Positions 9,310 through 18,625 of a stretch of 64,000 nucleotides of DNA are shown here, in pieces. Position numbers and translations under genes: made by a program. The stretch covers positions 9,148,001-9,212,000 of the forward strand of contig NZ_CP108430.1 in the NCBI RefSeq assembly GCF_041435335.1, in the 5' to 3' direction. The notes below the pieces were generated by a model. The model did no database searches, had not been told where the DNA came from, and was given only the letters and a program-made list of their open reading frames with translations. Each line of letters begins with the position of its first letter. The first letter of the stretch is position 1. This DNA comes from Streptomyces sp. NBC_01283 (GTDB lineage: Bacteria; Actinomycetota; Actinomycetes; Streptomycetales; Streptomycetaceae).

Positions 9310-9327
9310 CCGCACAATGCAGCTTCA

Positions 9328-9347
9328 CGGAACGGGCAGCCGTTCCG
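9328..9347 (+). terminator. Hairpin after the ATP-grasp operon
   Basis: CGGAACGG and CCGTTCCG form a perfect 8-bp stem with a four-base loop, 18 bases after the oxidoreductase stop. There is no U-tract, as is common in Streptomyces. It separates this operon from the convergent AsnC regulator. Confidence 0.55.
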
Positions 9348-9628
9348 CCTCCACGCTCCGGTCCCGCAGCACCCAGTACGTACGCCACCCAGGCACGACC
9401 CCAGCCCTGCTCGATCCGCTTCAACACGCCAATACAGCTGGGAATTCATCGCGTCCCATCGAGCAGGGGGCCCGGGTCGGCATGCAGCAGCGCGCGGGGC
9501 CGCGGGAATCGCTCATCCCCGCTCTGGTCCTCCCGGTCGTCGGGGTCGTCTCCATCGACACCCCACCTATGTTCATCCGAACATATTCATCAGGCCGGGG
9601 AGAGTACGAGGCGTGTCGGGTGCCGGGG
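9348..9628. other. Convergent intergenic region
   Basis: Apart from the hairpin just before it, nothing recognisable lies between the two convergent transcription units. Confidence 0.4.
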
Positions 9629-10720
9629 TCAGACCTGCGGCAGGGAGAAGGGGACGTGCCCGACGGCACGGCCCGTGGTGTCGAGGAGTCGGCCCATGCG
9701 TTTGCGGGTGTGGAGGAAAACGGTGCGGTCGCTGACCTTCAGGTGCGGGAAGCGTTCCGTGAGGTGCGCCTCGAAGGGATCGATGGCGTGCAGGCCGCGC
9801 AGCCAGACCATGACGAGGAGGTTGTCGGAGCCGCTGACGGACACGGCCAGGCGCACCTCTTCCCTTCGGGCCAGCGCGTTGCCCGTGGCCTCGAGGTGGG
9901 TGTGGGGGACCGCGGTGCGGTAGAGCACGACGGTCGACAGCCCGGCGAGGGGGTGGGCCAGGTCGCAGCGGAAGGTGATGTCCCGGTCCCGGATCATCCG
10001 CTGGAGCCGGCGGCGGGCGGTGTGTTCGCTCATGCCGGTCGCGGCGCCCAGGTCGGTGTAGCCGAGGCGTCCGTCACGGCCGAGGGCTTCGAGCAGGGCC
10101 TGGTCCTCGGGCGGCGGCCGGTGGTGCATGTGGGCGCTGTACGGAGTCGGGTGCGAGGTGCGCGGGGCGGAGAGTTCCGCGTCGCCGGACGGTCCCATGG
10201 CCCGCATGCGCCAGTCGCCGCCTTCGCTGTACAGGGTGATGCCGAGGTGCGTGCGGGTGGACCGTACGCCTTTCAGGCCGCCGATCAGGCCGTGCACCGA
10301 GCGGCCGAGGGAGGGCAGGTCGGCCGCGACGACCGACGCCAGTAGATCGAAGTCGCCGGCCGTCTCGTCGACGCTGAAGACCCAGGGCATGTCGGCCAGG
10401 GCGACGCCGGCGGATTCCACGGCCCGGGGCCGGCACCTGACCTCGACGTAGGCGACGGTCGACGCTTTCGCGGAGTCGTACGCGCTGACCCAGGCCAGCC
10501 CGCCCGTGCGCAGCCGTTCCCAGCGGCGGGCCGCCGTGGTCGCGTCCACGCCGAGGGCCCGGCCGATCCGGGACCACGGCGCCCGGGGAGCGGCCTGGAG
10601 CGCGTCGACGAGGGCCAGGTCCAACTCGGAGAAGGGGGCACGCTCGTCCGCGGCGCGGGAATCAGGGAACGGGGCTCGTCCCGAGATGTTTTCCTGCAAT
10701 TTTCCAGGGATTCCTGTCAC
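9629..10720 (-). CDS. Lrp/AsnC family regulator with two HTH units
   Basis: This 363-residue protein is a duplicated Lrp/AsnC regulator. The first AsnC-type helix-turn-helix is around residues 30-75 (DLALVDALQAAP, then a recognition helix TTAARRWERL) and is followed by an effector-binding half. A second HTH appears around residues 205-245 (DQALLEALGRDGRLGYTDL, TARRRLQRM) with another ligand-binding half. Such double-length forms are known in actinomycetes. The GTG at 10720 is 74 bp from the divergent MFS gene, so it most likely controls the amide-degradation operon in response to an amino acid or acyl-amino acid (inference). Confidence 0.87.
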   Translation of the reverse strand: MTGIPGKLQENISGRAPFPDSRAADERAPFSELDLALVDALQAAPRAPWSRIGRALGVDATTAARRWERLRTGGLAWVSAYDSAKASTVAYVEVRCRPRAVESAGVALADMPWVFSVDETAGDFDLLASVVAADLPSLGRSVHGLIGGLKGVRSTRTHLGITLYSEGGDWRMRAMGPSGDAELSAPRTSHPTPYSAHMHHRPPPEDQALLEALGRDGRLGYTDLGAATGMSEHTARRRLQRMIRDRDITFRCDLAHPLAGLSTVVLYRTAVPHTHLEATGNALARREEVRLAVSVSGSDNLLVMVWLRGLHAIDPFEAHLTERFPHLKVSDRTVFLHTRKRMGRLLDTTGRAVGHVPFSLPQV

Positions 10721-10794
10721 AGACCGGATCGTAGGGGCACTTCCGGCCGATTCCCAGCCCCGGCTTCGGCCACCCGGAGTCGAAGGAGTACCGC

Positions 10795-12045
10795 GTGTCT
10801 GCTCCGCCCCCGCAGCCCGTCCGCAGAACCGTCCGGATCACGATCGTGCTGCTGTTCACCGCCTGGCTGGTCGACTACGCCGACCGGCTCGTCATCAACC
10901 TGGCCCTGCCCTCCATCGGCGACGAGTTCGACGTGGGCCGCGGGGAACAGGGCCTGATCGTCTCGGCGTTCTTCCTCGCCTACGCCCTGTGCCAGATACC
11001 CGGCGGCCTGCTCGCCGACCGGCACGGCGCCCAGCGGGTCATGCTCTGGGCCCTGCTGTCCTGGTCCGTGTTCACCGCGCTGACCGGCTTCGCCTGGTCG
11101 TTCGGCGTCCTGCTGCTGATGCGGTTCGCGTTCGGCGCGGCCGAAGGCGTCTTCCCGCCCGCTTCGATGAAGGTCCTCGTGGAGCGGACGACACCGGCCG
11201 AGCGGATGGGCGCCAATGGCGTGATCATGAGCTCGAACGCCCTCGCCGGGGTCCTCACCCCGCTCCTCGTCGCGCCTCTGATCGCCGCTTTCGGCTGGCG
11301 CTCGGCGTTCTTCTCGACGGCGGCGCTCGGCGTCTTCGTCGTGGTGGCGATACGGGTGTGGCTCCCCGCGCCGCTTCCGGTGGTGGAACCGGAACCCCGC
11401 GTCGACCGGCGACGCGCCGGAGGTGTCCTGGGCAAGGGCGTGATCTGGCGCTTCAGCACCATGATGTTCGGCTACAGCCTGATCGTGTGGGGTCTCAGCA
11501 CATGGATCCCGTCCTACGTGAGCGAGGAGTACGGCGTCTCGCTCGCCTCGACCGGGGCCCTCGTGGCGATTCCCGGCCTCGCCGCGACCGGCGCGATCGT
11601 CGTCGGCGGCAGGCTCGCGGACCGGCTGGGCGGCCACCACCGCAGGGTGATCGTGCCCAGCATGACGGTGGCCGCCGTCACGCTGCTGTTCATGGTCTTC
11701 TCGCCGTCGCTCATCGGCTTCATCGTCTTCGGCACGCTCGCCACCACCGCCGTCTCCCTCTGCTACATGCCGATCCTCGCCGTGCCGCTGAGCGGCCTTG
11801 CGGCCGAGGACGTCGGCGTGGGCAGCGGAGCGATCATCTTCGGCGGCCAGGTGGCCGGCATGGTCGCCCCGCCCGTCATCGGCGCGCTCGCCGACGCCTT
11901 CTCGTTCAAGGTGGCCTTCGCGTCCCTGGTGCTCGGTGCGGCCATCGCTCTTGTGATGGCGCTTCTCACCCCGCAGGACGCCGCCTCCTTCCGGGCCGCC
12001 TCCGGCGCGTCCGACCTGCCCACACCCGCAAAGGAGCACTCATGA
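10795..12045 (+). CDS. MFS transporter
   Basis: This 416-residue membrane protein has about twelve hydrophobic segments. The MFS signature between TM2 and TM3 reads GGLLADRHGAQRV, and a related GGRLADRLGG sits between TM8 and TM9. It resembles the anion:cation symporter and organic acid uptake branches. The GTG start has a GAAGGAG ribosome binding site. It overlaps the M20 hydrolase by four bases, so it probably imports the amide or acyl-amino acid that the following enzymes degrade (inference from context). Confidence 0.87.
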   Translation: MSAPPPQPVRRTVRITIVLLFTAWLVDYADRLVINLALPSIGDEFDVGRGEQGLIVSAFFLAYALCQIPGGLLADRHGAQRVMLWALLSWSVFTALTGFAWSFGVLLLMRFAFGAAEGVFPPASMKVLVERTTPAERMGANGVIMSSNALAGVLTPLLVAPLIAAFGWRSAFFSTAALGVFVVVAIRVWLPAPLPVVEPEPRVDRRRAGGVLGKGVIWRFSTMMFGYSLIVWGLSTWIPSYVSEEYGVSLASTGALVAIPGLAATGAIVVGGRLADRLGGHHRRVIVPSMTVAAVTLLFMVFSPSLIGFIVFGTLATTAVSLCYMPILAVPLSGLAAEDVGVGSGAIIFGGQVAGMVAPPVIGALADAFSFKVAFASLVLGAAIALVMALLTPQDAASFRAASGASDLPTPAKEHS

Positions 12046-13349
12046 CCGCCGCCTCCGCCGCGCGCCTGCTGTCCGGCTTCCCGGACCGGCTGCCCGGCCT
12101 GCTCGCCCTCTACGAGGACCTGCACGCCCACCCCGAGCTGTCCTTCCAGGAGGTCCGCACGGCAGCAGTCGTCGCCGAAAGGCTGCACAAGCAGGGCTGG
12201 GAGGTCACCGAGGGCGTCGGCGGGACCGGCGTCGTCGGGGTCCTGGCCAATGGAGAGGGCCCGGTGGTCCTGCTCCGCGCCGACATGGACGGGCTCCCGG
12301 TCAAGGAGCGCACGCAACTGCCGTACGCCTCGCAGGAGATGGGCGTCGACAGCGAGGGCACCAAGGTCCCCGTCATGCACGCCTGCGGCCACGACATGCA
12401 CGTCACCTGCCTGCTCGGCGCAAGCGCCCAACTCGCGGCCGCCCGTGGGGAATGGCGCGGCACGGTCGTCGCAGTGTTCCAGCCGGCGGAGGAGGTCGGC
12501 GGGGCACCGGCCATGATCGAGGACGGCTTCCTGGACCGCTTCCCGCGCGCCGATGTCTGCCTCGGCCAGCACGTGTCCCCGGCCCCCATCGGGCTCGTCG
12601 GCACCCGCCCGGGCACGGTGATGGCCGCCTCAGACAGCATGCGGGTCCGCCTTCACGGCCGCGGCGGACACGGCTCCACGCCCGAGACGACCGTCGATCC
12701 GATCGTCATGGCCGCCGCAGTCGTCATGCGGCTGCAGACGGTCGTCTCCCGTGAGGTGGGAGCGGCGCAGACCGCCGTGGTGACCGTCGGCTCGCTGCAC
12801 GCGGGCACCAAGGAGAACATCATTCCCGACACAGCGGACCTGCGGATCAACATCCGCTCCACGACTCCCGCCGTACGGGAGCGGGTCCTGGCGGCCGTCG
12901 AACGGATCGTCCGCGCCGAGGCGGCCGCGTCCGGCGCGCCCAAGGAGCCCGAGATCATCGCTCTCAACGCCTTCCCCGTCACGGTCAACGACACCGCGGC
13001 CACCGGCACCGTACTGACCGCGATCGCCGAAGTCATGGGCGGGGAGCGGGTGTTCACCCTGCCCGAACCCCTCACCGGCAGCGAGGACTTCGGCACCTTC
13101 GGCACCGCCCTCGGTGTCCCCTCGGTCTTCTGGCACTTCGGCGGCGGCGACCCGGCCCTCTTCGAGCACATCGACCCCGACACCTTGCTGATGGATGGCC
13201 TGCCCAACACGGTCCCGGCCAACCACTCCCCGTACTTCGCTCCCGTACCCGAACCCACGATCCACACTGGTGTGACGGCGCTGCTCGCGGCAGCCGCGCA
13301 CTGGCTGTGCGCTGAGGACGAGCGCGCCCGCGGCCGAAAGGAGCAGTGA
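12042..13349 (+). CDS. M20 family metallo-amidohydrolase
   Basis: This 435-residue protein belongs to the M20D amidohydrolase group, which cleaves N-acyl amino acids and related amides with two metal ions. HPELSFQE near residue 30, LLRADMDGLPV at 78-87, MHACGHDMH at 112-120 (Cys115 and His117 as predicted metal ligands) and QPAEEVGG at 147-154 are all present. The C-terminal TGSEDFG motif is also intact. The ATG overlaps the transporter stop (ATGA), and an AAGGAGC precedes it. The upstream in-frame extension runs inside the transporter gene and is not used. Confidence 0.9.
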   Translation: MTAASAARLLSGFPDRLPGLLALYEDLHAHPELSFQEVRTAAVVAERLHKQGWEVTEGVGGTGVVGVLANGEGPVVLLRADMDGLPVKERTQLPYASQEMGVDSEGTKVPVMHACGHDMHVTCLLGASAQLAAARGEWRGTVVAVFQPAEEVGGAPAMIEDGFLDRFPRADVCLGQHVSPAPIGLVGTRPGTVMAASDSMRVRLHGRGGHGSTPETTVDPIVMAAAVVMRLQTVVSREVGAAQTAVVTVGSLHAGTKENIIPDTADLRINIRSTTPAVRERVLAAVERIVRAEAAASGAPKEPEIIALNAFPVTVNDTAATGTVLTAIAEVMGGERVFTLPEPLTGSEDFGTFGTALGVPSVFWHFGGGDPALFEHIDPDTLLMDGLPNTVPANHSPYFAPVPEPTIHTGVTALLAAAAHWLCAEDERARGRKEQ

Positions 13350-13350
13350 C

Positions 13351-14298
13351 GTGCCTCTGGACCCGGACATCGCCGCGTTCTTGCGAAGCCTCCAGCAACG
13401 CGACGCCCTCGAGCCGGGGGAGACCCCTGTGACACGGGCCAGAGCCCGGCTGCGGGCCCTGACCATCGACCAGCTCGACCAGGCCACAGAGCCCGAGGCC
13501 GCGGAGGCGGCCTCCACTGTGCTGGCCGGTTCCGTCCCCGCCCGCGTCTACCGGCCGCAGGCCACAACGCCCGCGCCGACAGTGGTGTACCTGCACGGCG
13601 GCGGCTGGATAGCGGGCGACCTGGACACGCACGATGTGCACGCCCGGACCCTGTGCCGCGACCTCGACGCCGTCGTGGTGAGCGTCGACTACCGGCTCGC
13701 GCCCGAACATCCCTTCCCCGCCGCCCTCGAGGATGCGTACACCGCCCTGACCTGGGTCGCACGGCACGTGGAGGCGTTCGGCGGCGACCCTGCCCGGCTG
13801 GCGGTCGGCGGCGACAGCGCGGGAGCGACGCTGTCCGCCGTGTGCGCACAGCAGGCCCACGCCGGCGGTCTCTCTCTGGCTGCCCAACTGCTCGTATACC
13901 CCAGCACGGACATGGCCGGCGCGTACCCGTCGCGGACCGAGAACGGCGAAGGCTACTTGCTCACCACCACGGAACTGCACTGGTTCTTCGAGCAGTACCT
14001 CGGCGTCAGCCGCTCCGATCCCGCCTCCGCCGCATTCGGCGGCGACCCGCGGGTCGCACCCCTGCGCGGGAAGGACCTGACCGGGCTCGCGCCAGCCGTC
14101 GTGGCCACCGCGGAGTACGACCCGCTGCGCGACGAGGGAGATGCGTACGCCGAAGCGCTGCGGCGTTCCGGCGTACGCGTCGAACACCGGCGGTTCGACG
14201 GCCTGGTCCACGGCTTCTACGGAATGGACCACATCAGCCCTGCCGCAGGGGAGGCGACGGCCTGGATCCACACCGCGCTCAAACGATTGCTCGGCTGA
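13351..14298 (+). CDS. Alpha/beta hydrolase (hormone-sensitive lipase family)
   Basis: This 315-residue esterase has the oxyanion motif HGGGW at residues 82-86 and the nucleophile elbow GGDSAGA with Ser156. The catalytic Asp is in the YDPLRDEG region and the His in VHGFYG, all in the expected order for family IV esterases. The GTG start lies one base after the M20 stop with AAAGGAG upstream, so translation is coupled. It may hydrolyse an ester or amide side chain of the substrate handled by this operon. Confidence 0.88.
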   Translation: MPLDPDIAAFLRSLQQRDALEPGETPVTRARARLRALTIDQLDQATEPEAAEAASTVLAGSVPARVYRPQATTPAPTVVYLHGGGWIAGDLDTHDVHARTLCRDLDAVVVSVDYRLAPEHPFPAALEDAYTALTWVARHVEAFGGDPARLAVGGDSAGATLSAVCAQQAHAGGLSLAAQLLVYPSTDMAGAYPSRTENGEGYLLTTTELHWFFEQYLGVSRSDPASAAFGGDPRVAPLRGKDLTGLAPAVVATAEYDPLRDEGDAYAEALRRSGVRVEHRRFDGLVHGFYGMDHISPAAGEATAWIHTALKRLLG

Positions 14299-14351
14299 CA
14301 GCCCCTACCCACCCTCGTCCGTGAAGTCCCTTTAGCCGTAAGGAAGTCCGC

Positions 14352-15830
14352 ATGTACCCGAACGACGCCGGAGTCGATCTCGCCTACCTCAGCGCCACCG
14401 AGGCGCGACAGCTTTTCGACGCCCGCGAACTCTCCCCGGTGGAGCTGATGCGCGTCGTCATCGACCGCGCGGAACAGACCGAACCGGTCGTCAACGCCTT
14501 CACCGAGCAGCTCTACGACGAGGCACTCCAACAGGCCCGGCACGCCGAGGACCGCTTCCTCGGCAAGGGCGGCCTGACACCACGCCCACTCGAAGGCATC
14601 CCGGTCGCCACCAAGGAGAAGCACGCCATCGCCGGGCGCTCCCTCACCGAGGGCTCTCTCGTCAACGTCGGCAACACCGCGACCGAAAACGCCCCGGTCA
14701 TCGACCGGATCCTGGACGCCGGCGGCATCATCCACGCCCGCACCGCCACCCCCGAGTTCTCCATCGCCACCTTCACCCACAGCCGCTTGTGGGGCATCAC
14801 CCGCAATCCCTGGAACCCCGACTTCACCCCTGGCGGCTCGTCCGGCGGCGCCGGCGCCTCCCTCGCCGCCGGTACCGCAGTGCTCGCCTCCGCGTCCGAC
14901 ATCGGCGGCTCGACCCGTATCCCCGCCGCCTTCACCGGCACAGTCGGCTACAAAGCCCCGTACGGCCGGATTCCCGGCGTGGCACCGCTGTCCGCCGACC
15001 ACTACCGCGGCGACGGCCCCATGGCACGCACTGTCGACGACTGCGTCACCTTCGCCAACGTCCTGGCAGGGCCCGACCCGCGCGACCACGCGTCGCTGCG
15101 CCCGAAACTCGTCCTGCCGGCCGAGTACGACGCGGTCGCCGGGATGCGCATCGCCGTGTGCCTGCGCCTGGGCGCCTACGACGTCCACCCGGAGATCGAG
15201 GCCAACACCCGCGCTGTCGCCGGCGCCCTCACCGACGCGGGCGCGATCGTCGAGGAGATCGAACTCCCGTGGACCAAGGACGACCTGCTCATCAGTGCCG
15301 CCGCACATTTCTCCGCCATCTTCGGCGCCCTGGTCCGCGAGATCGAAGCCGAGCACCGCGACCGGATGTCGCCGTACGCGGCAGCCTTCGCCGACACCAT
15401 GGCCGTTGCCCGGGAGCAGGTCACCTACTTCGACGGCCTGCGTGTCGAGACCCGGCTGCAGCGCGAACTGGGCGAAGCGATGGCTCCCTTCAACGCTCTC
15501 ATCTGCCCGACCACAGCCGTTCCGGGGCTGCCAGCCGGAGACGATCTCCTGGGCCGCCTGGTCGTGAGCGGCGAGGACCACGGCGAGCCGCTGTGGGCGG
15601 CGATGACCCTGCCCTTCAACATCAGCAACCGCTGCCCTGTCCTCAACGTGCCCAGTGGCCACTCCAGTTGGGGCCTGCCGACAGGCGTCCAGATCGTCGG
15701 CCACACCTACGACGACCCGACCGTCTTCCGTATCGGCAAGGCCCTGGAACAGCTCCGCCCCTGGGCCTACACCCCGAACCACCGGCCGACCGTCCAGCCG
15801 ACGCCTCTCGTACAGTCAGCCACTGATTGA
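14352..15830 (+). CDS. Amidase signature family enzyme
   Basis: This 492-residue enzyme carries the amidase signature. GIPVATKEK gives the catalytic Lys88, the Gly/Ser-rich stretch GGSSGGAGAS gives the cis-Ser near 163-164, and DIGGSTRIP gives the nucleophile Ser187. The length fits aryl or acyl amidases. It follows the esterase by 53 bp with a GTAAGGAAG ribosome binding site. With the M20 hydrolase and esterase it makes a set that could release amino acids or amines from amides imported by the MFS protein. Confidence 0.9.
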   Translation: MYPNDAGVDLAYLSATEARQLFDARELSPVELMRVVIDRAEQTEPVVNAFTEQLYDEALQQARHAEDRFLGKGGLTPRPLEGIPVATKEKHAIAGRSLTEGSLVNVGNTATENAPVIDRILDAGGIIHARTATPEFSIATFTHSRLWGITRNPWNPDFTPGGSSGGAGASLAAGTAVLASASDIGGSTRIPAAFTGTVGYKAPYGRIPGVAPLSADHYRGDGPMARTVDDCVTFANVLAGPDPRDHASLRPKLVLPAEYDAVAGMRIAVCLRLGAYDVHPEIEANTRAVAGALTDAGAIVEEIELPWTKDDLLISAAAHFSAIFGALVREIEAEHRDRMSPYAAAFADTMAVAREQVTYFDGLRVETRLQRELGEAMAPFNALICPTTAVPGLPAGDDLLGRLVVSGEDHGEPLWAAMTLPFNISNRCPVLNVPSGHSSWGLPTGVQIVGHTYDDPTVFRIGKALEQLRPWAYTPNHRPTVQPTPLVQSATD

Positions 15831-15949
15831 TCGTCGGGCTGTCCTGACCAGGCACGGAGCCTGTTCCAACCTGCCCTCCGAGCTGGTCGTTGGGCTGACA
15901 ATGTGCAGAAGCCAGTCCTCGCGGTGCCCAACGACCTCAAGGCCACCCC

Positions 15950-16369
15950 ATGATCGAACTGCCACGCGCCGCGCTGACCGCCGGCCGCATCGCCGAGGCC
16001 GCCGACTTCTTCTCCTTCGGCACCAACGACCTCACCCAGACGGCCTGGGGATTGTCGCGTGACGACGCGGAGGCTTCCTTCTTCCCCACCTATCTGGCCC
16101 AAGGAATCTTCCCCGTCTCGCCGTTCGAGACCATCGACCGCGAGGGAGTGGGCCGTCTGGTGACCCTTGCCGTCGAGGAGGGCCGAGCCGCCAAGCCGGG
16201 TCTGGCGACCGGGGTGTGCGGCGAGCACGGCGGCGACCCCGACTCGATCCACTTCTTTCACGGGGCGGGCTTGGACTACGTCTCCTGTTCGCCGTTCCGG
16301 ATCCCCGCGTCCCGGCTGGAGGCCGGCCGGGCGGCACTGAATACGGTGGCTGAGTCCGACACCAGGTGA
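15950..16369 (+). pseudogene. C-terminal fragment of pyruvate, phosphate dikinase
   Basis: This 139-residue stretch matches only the C-terminal end of pyruvate phosphate dikinase. It shows the SFGTNDLTQ segment, [12 protein letters not shown], the catalytic-cysteine region VCGEHGGDP, and [11 protein letters not shown] full enzyme has nearly 900 residues, so the nucleotide-binding and phospho-histidine domains are missing. The frame is open and starts with ATG, but without those domains no dikinase activity is expected. It is probably the end of a deletion event. Confidence 0.85.
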
Positions 16370-17790
16370 CGGTGCCGTGGCTGTCGACGGGGCGGCGGCC
16401 CGGCGGGAGCGATGTGCTGCTCTCGGCCCGGCGGGGGCGGGGAAGGCAGGCAAGGCCTATGGCCTGGACATGCCCGAGGCCGGGACGTTCGCTCTGGCGC
16501 TGCCCAACGTGGGGCCGGGGCAACGTTTCGGCCGCGCTCCCTTGGGCCGGGGCAGTGGGGGCGGGGGGGGGCAAAGTGAGACCGCAGCCCACTTGATGGC
16601 CAGAGGTGGAGCTCATCAGTTACTGAGGCCGTCTCATGTGCCGCGGAATCCCAGGCCAAGTGCCGTCCTCTGCCGGGGTATGGGTCCTTCTGTCCGGGGC
16701 GGGGCCCCTACCTTCGCTGGTGATGGTCGCAGTCCGCTGCGCGGTACCGGCTCCGACAGGGTGCTCGGCCGGCGGCCCCACTCTCTTTTGGAGGGTTGAC
16801 GTGGAGGCTGCCGGATCGTTTCAGCTGTAGGTGAATGAGGGATACCGGCACCGCCACCGTCCCTGAAGACCTGCCCGACGCACCCCGCGTGCTGCTCGTC
16901 CTCGGATCCTGGCCCTCAACCGCCGTCACCCAAGGCAGGCATACCCGGGACCCCGTTGCCGGTCTCCTGGTGACGGTCGGGATACGGGCCGCCACGGCGC
17001 CCGGTGTGGGGCCGTTGGGCTGTCTATGGACCACAGGAACGTTCCAGCGCAGAGAAGTTCCGCCGACGTGCGGGCGGGCGGGGGGCGGGTGTCGGATTCT
17101 CCGATCTACGACGCCCTCGAGCGGCAGTGGCGCCAGGCAGGCCGGGAGGTTCCCGACGGTGAAGGAACCGCGCCAAAAGGAAGACACCGGGCGGCAGGTG
17201 CGGACCTGTTCCACCGCGGCTGAGCTGACCTGCGGTTCAAGATTCGTCGCCAGCTTCCGGGGAGCCTGCCCGCAGCGGCCGGCCGGCCGTACGTGCGGCG
17301 GGGGAGGAAACGGGGCAAGCACCACCAGGTGAGGAGTGCTGCGGGGGCTGGGTGCAGGGGGCAGGTAGTCGTAGGCTGGATAGTTGCTCGCTCAGACAGC
17401 TCCACGCCGAAGAGGGCGCCGACACAAGCAACTCTGGCGTTTCGACCCGGCACGCGCCGTTGATGCCCTGAATCATCGAGAGGTTCTATTCATGCCGGAC
17501 ATCGTCGCGTTGCGTATCTGAGGTAGGGGGAAGTTCTCGTCTGATCCAGTGGCGGTGAACCCGTCGGCCTCTGTTCCCAGGGCGCCGACGCATTCCCGTG
17601 GTAACGGTGCCTCGGGTTGAGGCTGGTCCGGCCGTGGAGGGGAGCTCGTCGCGGCCGGTACTGCGCAACCCCAGCTCTGCCCTGGACACCCCTGGATCAG
17701 TTTCAGCTCTGCGGATTTCCGCTATGTCAAGAGGCCACACCCGTGCCGGAGCTCGAGAGCGACTCTGGAGGGCGTCCTGACTCCGGCGGA
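16370..17790. other. 1.4-kb region without a supported gene
   Basis: No gene can be supported. A GTG-started 44-codon frame at 17089-17223 (beginning VSDSPIYDAL) resembles the start of some small Streptomyces proteins, but it ends abruptly. Elsewhere frames are short and change often. The stretch lies between a truncated dikinase and a truncated lectin domain, so it is probably decayed. Confidence 0.4.
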
Positions 17791-17988
17791 CTGTATGAAG
17801 TGCGCAAAGAAGCAGCTCAGCTGCGTAATCGGGGCGGGCGGAGCTCGGCGGACGGCCCTGCGGTCACGCAGTGGGCCCGGCACGACGGGACCATCCAGCA
17901 GTTCCCGTTCGTGGACTCCGGTGACGGCTACTACCGGTTGAAGGCGAGGCACTCCGGCAAGCTGCTGGACGTCTCCAGCTGGTCGACT
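17791..17988 (+). pseudogene. Ricin-type lectin (CBM13) domain fragment
   Basis: About 66 residues match one and a half repeats of a ricin B-type carbohydrate-binding domain. They read ADGPAVTQWARHDGTIQQF, then GDGYYRLKARHSGKLLDV. The hydrolase or protease domain normally attached is missing on both sides, and no signal peptide is present. A perfect hairpin begins eight bases after the fragment. It is likely the remains of a secreted enzyme. Confidence 0.65.
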
Positions 17989-17996
17989 CAAGCCCA

Positions 17997-18035
17997 CCGA
18001 AACTCCCCTTGCCCGCTGGGCAAGGGGAGTTTCGG
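17997..18035. terminator. Perfect 18-bp inverted repeat with 3-base loop
   Basis: The arms 17997-18014 and 18018-18035 are exactly complementary and are separated by GCT. A stem this long and GC-rich is typical of Streptomyces terminators. It follows a lectin remnant, so it may have ended a lost gene's transcript. Confidence 0.7.
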
Positions 18036-18312
18036 TCTGCGCGCGCCCGAGGTCGTACGGCCGACAGCGAGGTCCGAAAAGACTTGGACCGGGCACCAGT
18101 AACTAGGTGTGTGCCACGCGGGTCAGATCTCTCCGAACTTGAGTGCCTACGACGCTCACGCTCACCTTCTGCTCAGGTCACGGCTGAGAGAGGTCCGGCC
18201 CGTCGATAGGGGATGGCGTCCCGCTTCGTGGTGCAGCCGCTCGACCTGGGGGAGTACCTCCCGGGGGCTGTGTCGGTGGGGATTCCGCTCCTTGCCTGGC
18301 AGGTGGACCACC

Positions 18313-18543
18313 ATGCAACTCTCCCTGGTGAACGGGCAGTTCAACCAGGCGGTGCATGATGACCTGGCCCAGCATGACCTACTTCGGCTGCTTGAATCAC
18401 TGCGTTCGGCGGACGGACTCGAACTCGTCCGGTCCGTGGCCGAGCGGATGCTCCAGGAGCTGATCGAGGCCGAGGTGACGTCGAGGATCGGCGCGGCCGG
18501 CGCCCGGAGCCGATCTGCCGCTTGTCTGTTTTCCGACCGCTGA
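18313..18543 (+). pseudogene. N-terminal fragment of an IS256-family transposase
   Basis: These 76 residues match the start of mutator-type (IS256) transposases. The stretch LLESLRSADGLELVRSVAERML is followed by QELIEAEVTSRIGA. The frame then stops before the zinc-binding and DDE regions. An ATG start with upstream sequence remains. No terminal inverted repeats were identified, so only a remnant is claimed. Confidence 0.75.
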
Positions 18544-18625
18544 CGCCGGCGCGGAGGCCGACGGCCCGGCGCGTACGCCACGGGTGGGTGGCGTTGCTGC
18601 CGGGCCGTCAGTCACTCACGCGGTC

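Noticed and set aside
10717..12039. 440-codon minus-strand open frame opposite the MFS transporter
   Set aside because: The composition is dominated by Arg, Glu, Gly and His without any family match; it is an antisense shadow.
10506..12041. N-terminal extension of the M20 hydrolase frame
   Set aside because: It runs through the AsnC regulator and the MFS gene. The true start is the ATG at 12042.
17089..17223. 44-codon frame beginning VSDSPIYDAL
   Set aside because: It resembles the start of a small Streptomyces protein but ends abruptly and lacks supporting context.
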